Positions 42,201 through 53,700 of a DNA stretch of 64,000 nucleotides are shown here, one piece after another. Origin of the DNA: Sorex araneus (Eukaryota > Chordata > Mammalia > Eulipotyphla > Soricidae). The position numbers and the translations under genes were made by a program. The notes under the pieces are model-generated. The model was not told the DNA's origin. It searched no databases and worked only from the letters and a program-made list of their open reading frames with translations. The stretch spans positions 194,958,000-195,021,999 of the forward strand of contig NC_073306.1 in assembly GCF_027595985.1 (NCBI RefSeq). Direction: 5' to 3'. Position 1 is the stretch's first letter; every line of letters begins with the position of its first letter.

Positions 42201-42639
42201 ATTTAAATGAAATGTTTAAGTACTATATAAAATAATTTGAAAATTTTTGTTACATTATAAAAATTAACAGAGTACTAGCATGCGATGTTAATATTTCATC
42301 TTATATTCTCTTATTTGGGAGTGTAGGGTGGAGAGCCTTAATTATTTTATGAACTAGAATTATTTTCCAAATCACCATTTATAAGCAATTTTCATAAAAT
42401 TAAAACTCTTTTTCATTGTAAAATATTCTGAAATATGCTGATATTATCATTCCCTTGATGATAAACTTAAACTCTCTTCTGAATTTTCAGGGTGATAAAG
42501 GAAATGATGATAAAATTTTATGCCTCTTTGTCCTATTTCTTACTGTTTCCTCAGAAGTATGACTATTGTGGGAAATTCTCAGACCACATATTTTAGATAA
42601 GATCTATTTGAATGACAGTACCAGTTTTTGGTCTTCACA

Positions 42640-42790
42640 GTCTTGGATTTGACTAACAGTTCCTTGTGTACTAATTTAAAGCCTCTAGATTATTACTTCA
42701 TCTCTTTGGGGCTCCATTTCATCATTGGTAGAAGGAAGATAGGCAGTTATGAGGATTAAATGAAAATGTTAAAAATTTATGTACGTTTAT
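42640..42790 (+). repeat. Probable MIR
   Basis: TACTTCATCTCTTTGGGGC, CATTTCATCATTGGTAGAA and GAGGATTAAATG follow the MIR order. The sequence at 42850-42870 (ACCAGGGGTTCTCACCC) resembles a hAT end, but I found no partner. Confidence 0.55.
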
Positions 42791-44411
42791 TTCACAATTT
42801 AACCACTGGGTGGAGGTAGAGGCTTGTCATTCTAACATTCTAAACCAGGGGTTCTCACCCAATTCCCAAAAAAACACCTGGTAATGAATGTCTTCAAGGT
42901 ACGTGAGTTCTCCAGCTGCATCCCCAAACTTTTTAACCAGCATTCCTGTCACTGGGGTTCACAAGTTATTAACAAGTTCTCCACGTGCCTTCCAAACTTA
43001 AACTTAAGTTTTAAGAATATCGATGTTTACATTTTTCTCTGATTTGTTGCCCTGTCAGAGAAAAAAGCCAAGACATTGAACACACAAAAGCAACTGCAAT
43101 TTATAGAAGGTTACTGAGTCCTACAGCGGCACTAAATGATATACAGTAGATTGCAGCATTTATCTTTATTTGCTTCTTTAAAAAAATAAACAGATCATTG
43201 TATTTATACACACATAAAGGAACAATCTTGGAAATACTATATTCCAACTTGGATTTATCGGCTCAGATGCCCTGCCATTCCCAACCAAGCCCTGGAAAGT
43301 TCTCACACTCTGATTGTTCTACTCCTCCCACAGGAGGGACTCGGGATTCCGTGTTTCTCTTGTTCCAAACATGTGTATCCACACACTTATTATTACGAAA
43401 GTGTGAGTACGGCTATGCTGAGTATCAAGTTAGATGGAACCATTAAAAGTGACAATAGTGTTAAAGTGAAAGCTGAATCTTTGACTTGGGTCTAGTGGTT
43501 TCTTAGGATCTGGCACAAGGAAACATGTTCCTCCTCTACAGAGATTCCATAGTGTATCCATGATAAATTTTCTCTTAGTACATAGAAGAAAATGAATTAA
43601 AGACTGCCAGAAGTCTAAGTTTCTAGATAAGCTTCAGCTAGATATTGAGATGTTGATGCTGGGTTAGAGGGTCTTTTCTAAATGAATCAGCGGCGTGGTC
43701 AAACCTTTTACTGTTGGTATGAAAGAAACTATGGCATCAATGGGAAGAGAATTGAGAAGTCTCTTTAGAAAGCTTCTCCCTGTCTCTTGAGACAACATGG
43801 ATGGACTTCAAAGGCATTAGCTGAGTGCAGTCAGACAAAGAAAAACTAGTGCTATATAATCTCGCTTAGTTGTGGACTCTAAACATAAATAAAAATATAG
43901 AAAAAGAGATAAACTTGTGTTTACTGAGAGCAGATGGTTTGATGAGACAGAAGCTGAGGAAAGGGTCAAAATGCACAAACTTCTAGTTATAAGGTCTAAG
44001 GGATGAATATGATGACTATAGCTAACAGTGCTGTATGATACACAACAAAGTTAAAAGAAAAAATCTTAAAAGATCTTACCATAAAGAACTTTTCCTTCTT
44101 CTCAATTCCTTTTAATTCTATCTTTAGAAATAATGGATATTAACTGAACCATTCATTGTAATCAGCCAACAATGTATTAATTATATTTAATCAAATTTTA
44201 TTTTATTTGCCTTAATCTGTATTGCTATTATTTCAATTATTTCTCAATAAACCTGAAGTTAGAGGTAGAACATCTCTCACAAATTCTTGTAATATTTTAG
44301 AATCTGTTTGCATCTATGACATTCTGCCAAATTATTGTAATTACTTAGGCATAAATCCTCTTTTTTCAATTAAGCTATACTGCATTTGTTCATTCAGCAA
44401 GCATTCTTTTT

Positions 44412-44590
44412 TTTTTTTTTTTTTTTGCTTTTTGGGTCACACCCAGCAATGCACAGGGGTCACTCCTGGCTCATGCACTAAGGAATCACCCCTGGCGGTG
44501 CTCAGGGGACCATATGGGATGCTGGGATTTGAACCTGGGTCGGCCGCGTGCAAGGCAAACGCCCTACCCGCTGTGCTATCACTCCAGCCC
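44412..44590 (-). repeat. tRNA SINE, poly(A) family, with 17-bp TSD
   Basis: Near-consensus reversed copy with a T21 run on the + strand. Flanked by CAGCAAGCATTCTTTTT at 44395-44411 and 44591-44607. Probably a young insertion. Confidence 0.95.
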
Positions 44591-44784
44591 CAGCAAGCAT
44601 TCTTTTTAACTGAGCACTTACATGTGTCAAGCATTGTTTATGGTAAGCTCTTCAAATCTAAATTTTCCAATAAGTCATGCAACTGACTCAACTTTGGTCC
44701 TCATGTTGTTCATCACTGGGAAAGATTGAAATGCCTGATCATGTGAATCATGCACACAAGTAGAAGTCAGTTCACACTCATAGT

Positions 44785-45020
44785 CACTGTAACTATCACT
44801 GTCATCCCGTTGTTCATTGATTTGCTCGAGCGGGCACCAGTAATGTCTCCATTGTGAGACTTGTTGTTACGGTTTTTGGCATATCGAATACACCACTGGT
44901 AGCTTGCCAGACGAGATACGCTCTGTAGCTTGCTAGGCTCTCCGAGAGGGGCGGAGGAATCGAACCCGGGTCCACCACATGTAAGGTGAACGCCCTACCC
45001 ACTGTGCTATCGCTCTAGCC
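44785..45020 (-). repeat. tRNA SINE, long RTE-tailed family, with 12-bp TSD
   Basis: Reversed complete copy flanked by CACACTCATAGT (44773-44784) and CACACTCGTAGT (45021-45032). About 20 bases are missing from the CGGGCGG-type middle block. Confidence 0.93.
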
Positions 45021-45126
45021 CACACTCGTAGTAAATAAGTAAATGATCTGCTAGAGAGTAATAAGTTCAGGGGGACAAAAAAGACAGATGAGGGGATGGA
45101 GATAGCAATTTTTAAAATATGCTCAG

Positions 45127-45235
45127 GGTGATGACTAGGGAGACAGCTCCAGGGACAGAACACATACCTAGGATATACGAGGCTTTAGTTCAATCCTGGC
45201 ACCACATGGGCCCCTGACACCATTGGGTGTGACCA
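45127..45235 (+). repeat. tRNA SINE, old fragment
   Basis: ACTAGGGAGACAGCTCCAGG head and CACCATTGGGTGTGACC end, with much of the body lost. Confidence 0.55.
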
Positions 45236-45299
45236 CAGTGGCTCGAAAGTATCAATGGACCTGCACACTGTGTGATATGCGTCAATAAAAAGCTAATCA

Positions 45300-45960
45300 G
45301 ACACAGAAACAGGGAATCAAATCAAACACTTAGAAATTAGACAGCTCACTACTGAACAACCAGTGGCCTAGAGAGGAAATCAATCACAAGATTCCTGGAA
45401 ACAAATGAGAATGAGGGCACAAGCCACAGGATCTTGGGGGACACAGCAAAAGCAGCATTAAGAGGAAAGTTTATAGTTCTGCAAACAATCATCAAGAAGA
45501 AAAGGCCCACATAAATAACTTCACAGATTAATATCTTGGAAAATAATCAACAAAAGAAGCCCATCCTCAGGCAGGAGGATGGAAATAATAAAACTTAGAG
45601 CAGAAATTAATGAGCTAGAATCAAAAAAAAATCCAAAAGATCAATGAACCCAAGAGCTGGTTCTTTGAGAAAATAAACAAGACAGATAAACCACTAGCAA
45701 GATTCACAAAGAAAGAGAGGGAGAGAACCCTAATAAACGGAATCAGAAATGAAAGAGGGGGACATCACAACAGAAACCACAAAAATTCAACAGATCATTA
45801 GAGATTACTTTGAGAAACTTTATGCCATGAAATAAGAGATTCTTATAACCTCCCAAGACCAATACTGAATGAAGAAGATTTGGAATACCTGAACAGACCT
45901 ATCACTACTGAGGCATCAAGAAACATCAAAACAAGAGAGCATAGAAACACAGAAGCGTCA
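45300..45960 (+). mobile_element. L1 ORF2 fragment, sense
   Basis: In shifting frames it reads parts of L1 ORF2 between endonuclease and reverse transcriptase: [63 protein letters not shown]. Several stops and frameshifts; no L1 3' end follows. Confidence 0.88.
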
Positions 45961-47519
45961 GGACCACACCTCTAGGTCAAGCCCATCCAGGAGTGGCTCC
46001 AAGCTCCAACCAGTGTATTGCATCACACTGGTTACGGTTCCTATTAAGAAAAATGGTCAGGGTGGAGAAGACGACTGCTCAGCAGGATGCTTAGGGAGGA
46101 GTGCCAAAAGGAAGCTATCAGAGGGCACTTACTACAAGTTAATGCCCAAAAAACTCTAGCATGGTTCCTTGCATGGGTAAACACTCAATAAATGTTTCCT
46201 GATTAAATAAAATTTAATTTTATTTAAAATTTTCCTGATTAAATAAAATTCAAAGACTCAGCTGAAAAAACTTGAAAGCCCAAGTAAATTAAGTATTAAT
46301 CAGGAGTAATGTATTTTAGGTACATCATGTTTCCAGCTGAGTATTAGAATTTCCTAGTTTTATCCCTAAAAATGCATAAATTATAGAGATGAACACAGTG
46401 GAGGTTATTAACAATTGCAATTATCATTAAAAATAGAAAACAGAACAATATCTCTTCAACAAATTGATTTTACTGTTTGACCTCCTGTTATTTAAATTCC
46501 AGAGTTAGCCTTAATCCTCCATGGGACCCTTAGTTATTAAGGACTGTTGCCCTTGACCTTCTGCCATTAAGTTTTACATACCATGATGAACATTATTTTT
46601 CTCATTTGAGATTTAAATGACAAAACTAGATCAAATATGTACTTGCATCCAGTTATTAATATATATTTACAACATACTTTTATAAACTGTTCATAAATTA
46701 AAAATTGTATTTTCAAACAACAAAGTTAACACAAATGTTTCCAATAAATTATTTCACACAGGTATGAATGCTTATGAATCTATTTAATAATTCAGGCTGT
46801 GCTAGAGAATACATGGTTTGGAATACACATTTCATTGCATTTGGCTTACAACATAGATTATTTCCAATGGATATTTCTTACATCTCCTGTTTATAAAAAA
46901 AAATTATCTAAGAAATAAAAATATGTAGCATTTGCTATCAAATTCATATTTTAAAACATTTTTCAATTATGCATTCAATTATGTCACTTTCAACTAAATG
47001 GTTTCATACATATTTGACATCACATTGTAAGTAATTTTTACAAATATTTTAAAAATAGTTTCCAATTATTACTTTCTGAATGAGGATTACAATTGACTTA
47101 TGTTTACATATAAATTTTCTCTACACAGTGATGCTTTTTGAAAATGAAGTAAAATGTGCAAAAGCTTTGGTTCTCCAAGGCAAAGTCAAAAAGAGAGGGA
47201 TGACTTAATCAAACCTCCTGTTTTACTCTTTGACTTACTTTGTCTATATTTTTAATTTTACTTTTTCATTTTACTACTAGAAATTTTTTTCTCCAGGACA
47301 GTTAGGTAAGGATGATAACAGAGATTTCCATATTTGTAACATGAGCCTACAATTGAGAAGTAATTATCTAGTTAAAATAACAATGTCACTCTTTCAGTTT
47401 TGAGCTGGGATAGTTTTTTAATTGTCAAAAATAATCACGGTTTCAAATGGATTAGGAACAAATACATGAGATCAAAATGGAGAGCCTTTCAAAATAAATG
47501 TTGTGCAGTTAGCAATGAC

Positions 47520-47748
47520 TTAATAATTATCATTGTAATAATAACTATCTTCAGGATAGCAGGAATCTGGGGTCAAAGCTACTTCCACCACAGTGGTCTT
47601 ATCACCAAAGGTGAGTGGGACCCTATTGGTGTAGCACTTGTTTCTCTCATAAGTATAGCAAACTTCGTTATCTTCACACAGATTGCTCTGGGAGGAAGTA
47701 ACTACTTTATTTTCCAGCTCCACTTCTACAAGATCACATTTTTTGCAC
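47520..47748 (-). CDS. JCHAIN: JCHAIN exon 4, with extended C-terminus
   Basis: The acceptor TGCTTTTCAG leads to QCKKCDLVEVELENK and the C-terminal domain with Cys92, 95, 115, 121, 129 and 154. The family normally ends Cys-Tyr-Pro-Asp. Here the codon after Pro is Glu and reading continues through Asp-Ser-Tyr-Tyr-Tyr-Asn-Asp-Asn-Tyr to a TAA (47522-47520). The start of the exon is fixed by the reading frame and by the conserved Cys-Lys-Lys-Cys. Confidence 0.95.
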
Positions 47749-50700
47749 CTGAAAAGCAAACAGATCCATCAAACATTGTCTCAAAATCTGAATAACTATA
47801 CATTTCCACGCAAAATCAATTATTTCTTGCAACTCTGAGCGAACTTCAATTGCTCTACAGTAGTGAAGAACCCAGTGGAAATTAGTAGTGAAGAACCTAA
47901 TGCAAATACAATGGTGAAGAACTCAATGTAAATTAGTTGAAAGAATGGCTATAGAATGAGTAACTCCTTAATATCATCACTTGGACTATATCATACAATT
48001 TCTATTCTTATGTTTATTCCCAACTGCATATCAGAATTAAAGGCATTACTTATAGTGTTACCTTTTTTGGTAACAGGATTTTGTAGTTTCCAAAGAATTA
48101 TCTGCATATTAACAAGTCTGAAATCCAATTATTGGACTATTTGGACAAATTGGTGCTCTTTGTATTTGATCATAATAATTTCTTATTTAGAATAAAAATT
48201 TTTAATTTGTCTTGGGGCCACATCGGGCTGTGTTTAGAGCTTACTCCTGGCTCTGTGCTCAGGGATTACTCCTGGCTGGACTCAGGGGACTATATGGAGT
48301 GCCAGAAATAGAATATGATTGGCCACATGCAAGGTAAGCACCCTAATTGCTGTACTATCTAGCACCTACAATAAACTTACAGGAAAATTTTATCTGCAAA
48401 TATAATAATTAATTAGTCAACATCAGATTACCTTGGTAAACATTTATGTGTCAACCTATTAAGAAAAACATTCTTACAAATAAGTTTTCTTATTAGCAAC
48501 TACTCTTAACAATGCCTGTTAGATTTATCTTAGTAACAAGAAATATTTCTTACTGGTCAGCCAAATGGTACACAAATTCGGTTCTCATTGGAGACGTAGG
48601 ATCTGTAATATTCTCCCTGTTCCCCACAGGAACACTGAAAAAAAGAAAGTAAAGCAAAATAATAAAACCAGCAAAAATTAATATTTGTGCTAACAGATAT
48701 ATTAAAGGACAGTATCTACCATTTAACTTGGGCTTTTAAATTTAGCAAGATATAATAATATTTGATTCATATCTCACAGTAATTCAAATTTGGTTTTGGT
48801 TTGAGGACCAAAGTGGTGTTGCTTAAGGTTTACCTGGCTCTTTGCTCAGGGATTGCCCCTGGAGGGAACTGGGGGACCATATGTGATGCTGGGAATTGAA
48901 TCCCTGTTGGCTGCATTCAAGGAAAGCACCTTATCCACTGTGCAGTCTCTCCAGCCCTCAGTATATTTCACACATTTCTACTCAAAACAGTCCTCCCAGT
49001 TACTGACATACTGGTGCTGGAGGTGGTGAAATATCATTGCAAGTGTAGTAATAGGCAAATGTTGTATGTATAAAAAAAAAGTCCTGGGTTTCATCAACTG
49101 CACTGAAAATAAATTTTAAAATACATTTAAAAATAAAAACATGCCCAGATTAGAGGAAGAGTTCAGCAGGTAGGGTAGGTACTTGCCTTGTAGGCCAACC
49201 TAGTTCAACCCCCAGCATCCCATATGGGCCTGACCCCCACCACGAGGGATCCCTGGGCTCAGAGCATGGTGTAAACATTGAGCATAAGTAATCGCACAGC
49301 GGTTGGGCATTCGCCTTTCATGCGGCCAACCCGAGTTCGATTCCTCCGCGCCTCTCAGAGAGCCCGGCAAGCTACCGAGAGTATCGCGCCTGCAGGGCAG
49401 AGCCTGGCAAGCTACCCGTGCATATTGAATATGCCAAAAACAGTAACAATAAGTCTCTCAATGAGAGACATTACTGGTGCCCGCTCAAACAAATCGATGA
49501 GCAACGGGATGACAGTGACAGTGACAGTAAAAATATTCTTCTGAAGGAAAAACAAATATGTTATGTAAAGATGGACACTCCTTAGCTTGAGAGATGGCGC
49601 AAAAGTCTGAAAAGTATGTCCTTCATGCAGGAGTCCTGAATTCAATCCCAGTACAACATAGTCAACCAAGCAGGACCAGGAGTGACCCCAAAGCACAGAG
49701 CCAGGAGCCGACCCTGAGTCCCACCAGGTGTGCCCCCTCCCCTTAAAAAATAAAAAACATCAAGTGGAGCCAGAGCGATAGTACAGTGTGTAGGGCGTTT
49801 GCCTTGCATGCAGCCGACTCATATTCCATCCTCGGCATCCCAGATGGTCTCCCAAGCATCACCAGGAATAATTTCTGAGTGCAGAGTGAGGAGTAACCCC
49901 TGAGTATCACAAGATGTCACCCCCAAAAGAAAAAAAAAGTGCCCTGAGCATCACCAAGTATAAACTATCACTGTCACTGTCATCCCATTGCTCATCGATT
50001 TGTTCGAGCAGGCACCAGTAACGTCTCTCATTGTGAGACTCATTGTTACTGTTTTTGGCATATCCAATACACCATGGGTAGCTTTCCAGGCTCTGCCGTG
50101 CGGGCGCGATACTCTCGGTAGCTTGCCGGGCTCTCCGAGAGGGGCGGAAGAATCGAACACGTGTCAGCTGCGTGAAAGCCGAACACCCTAATGCTGTGCT
50201 ATATGTAAGTTTAAAAAAGATAGAAGATAAAAAAGGTTGTGCATGGGCACTTTGATGGTGGAGGATATTAATTGTAGTAATTAATTGTAGTATTAACTGT
50301 AGTAATTTTGTATATGGAAACCATAAACTTTAACCCTATTGTAAACACCTAAATTACAACAAAACACAATGATAACATTTTCAAAAGACACTCCTCTTCA
50401 ATGTGGATTAGGTGCCAATGCCATAAATGCCATCCCTTCAGGTTGTAAACTTGTCCAATTGTCTGTTTCTAATAGGGACTATATGGTATGAAGACTGAGT
50501 GGTCAAGGAGAACCTGCTAGTGGAAATGCTGTGGAAGCTAAGACATGCATGCTGCAGAGGAGTTAAAGGGGTAGAGAGGGGCAAAAAGTAAAATTAAAAA
50601 ATAAAAAAATTTGGGCACAACTAGCATATGCAATAACAAAAGAAAAAAACAATTATGAATATGAGAAAGTAAAGGTACCATAATGTGGTTGGATTATTTT

Positions 50701-53700
50701 CCAACAGGAGGTTTAAAAAAATGAGATGTAAAAAGGAGTAGCACTGGAAGCGCTTAAACGCATGCTGATTATTCTACATTAAGCTGAAGTGTTTGTAATT
50801 TAGCCCCAAAACAATGTTAAAAGGATTGTTAAGTTTAGGAGGATGCTAAAACAATGTTGGTTTATTTTTGTTGTTTTGGTTTTTGCTGTTATTGTTTTTG
50901 GTTTTTGTTTTTTTAATTTTTTATTTTTTTTGCTTTTTTGGGTCACACCCAGTGATGCTCAGGGGTTACTCCTGGTTCTGCACTCAGGAATTACTCCTGG
51001 AGGTGCTTGGGAGACCATATGGGATGTGGAGGATTGAACCCGGGTCAGCTGGCGCAAGGCAAATGCCCTACCCGCTGTACTATCGCTTTGCTCCCTGTTA
51101 AAACAATGTTAAGAAAAAGTGGGACACAGTAATAACTTGCACATGATAAATATGATTTATTAATTGTAGTAATTAATAAATTACTATAGGTGAATCAATA
51201 ACAGCAAATATGGGGGTGAGGGTTGAGGGAGGTTGTTTCAGAGTGTTTTTGATTGATTAAGGAATGTTGGAGGCCACAAAGAGATTGGCCAGAGGCTATT
51301 CCTGGCGTTGCTTAAGAGGACCATATGTGGCCAGAGATTCCAAATGGGCTCAGTTGGATACAAGGTATTATCTCTGCAGCCCCTAAATATACCCAATGTA
51401 TTTTGAAAATGTGCTTATAATAGTCTCTAAAAGGAATATCCAGTTTCTTATAGGAATAGGTCTTCTCAATTTAAGCTAATAATAACTCAGAGATCCATCC
51501 TATTTTCCCTCTATTTAAAGATGAAGAAATAGAATGAATAAGTAATTTGTATACCAAAACACACCGTTCTTAAACTATTTAATCTGAAACAGTCTTATTA
51601 AATGGTAATGGATGCTATATTCTCATTCAGTAAGAGGTATTTGATTTAAGAAAACTACTAAAGGTTAGAGTGGTTCATAAGGAAGACTTGTTATTGATTA
51701 TAGATCCAAAAGGAATTTCATTCTCTTTTTTTTTCTTTTGTCACACCTGGTAATGTACAAGGGTTATTCCTGGCTCTGCACTCAGGAATTACTCCTGGCG
51801 GTGCTCAGGAGACCATATGGGATGCTGGGAATCGAAACCAGGTCAGCCGAGTGCAAGGCAAACGCCCTACCTGCTGTGCTATATCGCTCCAGCCCCAGGA
51901 ATTTCATTCTTAAGCACTGACATTTTAACTCTTAAGAATTTCATAGTTGGTCCTGGAGTGATAGTACAGTGGGTAGGGTGTTTGCCTTGCATGCAGCCTA
52001 CCCGGGTTCGATTCCCAGTATCCCATATGGTTCCCAGAGTACCACCAGGAGTAATTCCTGAGTGCAGAGCCAGGAGTAAACCCTGAGCATTACTGGGTGT
52101 GACCCCCCCTCAAAAAAAAAAGAATTTCATAATTTATAACTCTAAACTACTACTAAATTATCAAATAAAATTAACATTTGAAGTTCAATCTACAAGTGAG
52201 GTTAAATCAAATTACTCAGTTTGAACTGTATACCTTACATTTATGTATAAATATGAATAATCAAATATTCTGTACTTCACATACATCAAAATAAAACTTT
52301 CAATGTGTACTTCAAGCTTGATTTTGAACTATCAAAGACAGCTGAATGTTCTGATTCAAAGTTAAAAACAACTTCCATGTACACAGAGAACATTGATGAC
52401 TAGGTAAAAATCTTGTGTCATAATTTGGTATTTCTGACTGGTTTTAGATTGCTTGGAAATCTTTGTTCCTACCCCTAGTTTCTACATAATTAGCTCCTGA
52501 CTATTAACCAGATTGAACTTCATGTCAGGCACTACGTATTAAAAAGCAAAATAAAAAAAAAGTACACCAATCAAACAATGGCTACTACCAGACACTGACT
52601 ACACTTTTAACATGACAAAAAGGAAATATGAAATGCCACATACACAATTCTGATGTTTCTCTCCACAATGTCTTCTTCAGGATTATGAGGAGATGGGATG
52701 ATTCTGGAAGTTATCCGAGTACATTGACATTTGTTGTCAGCAAGAATAACATTTTCCTCTCCATCATCGACTTGAAAAATAAAACATTAAGAACAAAAGA
52801 AACTACATATATTTATATATTTTATATGAAGTTACTTTTTCCCTTGCAGAAAAATTAAGTTTAATGACTAATCTGTTTCACCTTCTCTATTTTTTTCTCC
52901 ACCCTTACTAAAGTAGTTAAGTAGACACTCACATAATAATGATAACAATCCAAATGAGCTATGAAATAAAATTTTTGTTTGTTTTTCTTCAGGTTAATCC
53001 TGAGCTGACAGAATGCTGCTTTTCCTCAAATGTTTTCCATGGAGGAATAGCTCTTCGCTAGTGCAGCCTTGTCTAAATCATTGCCAAATGCAAAAATGTG
53101 AGCAAACACAAAAATCAAGGCTGGATTTCTCATAGGCCAAAACAATTCATTAAAAGTAAACCTTTATAAAATAAATTTCAAGTGTCATCCTTCCTGAATT
53201 CATATAATTTGGGGGGAGGGAAAGCAGTGCCGAGAGGGGTGTTGTATTTTGTGGACCTAAGAATAGACATGTTTTACCCAAAACCAAGTTTAACCTTTTT
53301 TGTTAAACTTCTAAATATTTTTGTTACAACTTTCTTATACTTGCTCATATTTTTATTTCTCATAATACCAAGTTGTTATGGCAAAATGATTAAAGAAAAT
53401 GATACACTGTGTATATATATTCCTTTCTTCTTTTTTTTTTTTTTTTTTGCTTTTTTGGTCACACCCAGGGATGCACAGGGGTTTCCTCTGGCTCTGCACT
53501 CACGAATTATTCCTGGCAGTGCTCATGGGGCCATATGGGATGCTGGCAATTGAACCGGGTCGGCCCGTGCAAGGCAAACGCCCTGCTTTCTGTGCTATGG
53601 CCCCTGCTTCCTTTTTTTTTTTTCCTTTAGTGTAAAGAGGTTTTTTTGGTTTTTTTGTTTTGTTTTTGTTTTGCTTTTTGGGTCACACCTGGCAATGCAC

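Larger units (their letters stand above)
36811..47519. other. ENAM-JCHAIN intergenic region and JCHAIN 3' UTR
   Basis: No further coding exon was recognised. Repeats are listed separately. The JCHAIN 3' UTR must lie just left of 47520, but no AATAAA on the - strand was found within about 1 kb. A single ATTAAA (47251-47256, - strand) is the nearest candidate. The AT-rich part 46,200-47,400 shows nothing else specific. Confidence 0.5.

Noticed and set aside
44222-44686. 154-codon open frame
   Set aside because: Its centre is a reversed SINE with a poly(T) run; the rest has no coding character.
46219-46224. AATAAA on the - strand as the JCHAIN polyadenylation signal
   Set aside because: It lies 1.3 kb past the stop codon in an AT-rich tract with several similar motifs by chance. 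The true 3' end cannot be chosen by eye.
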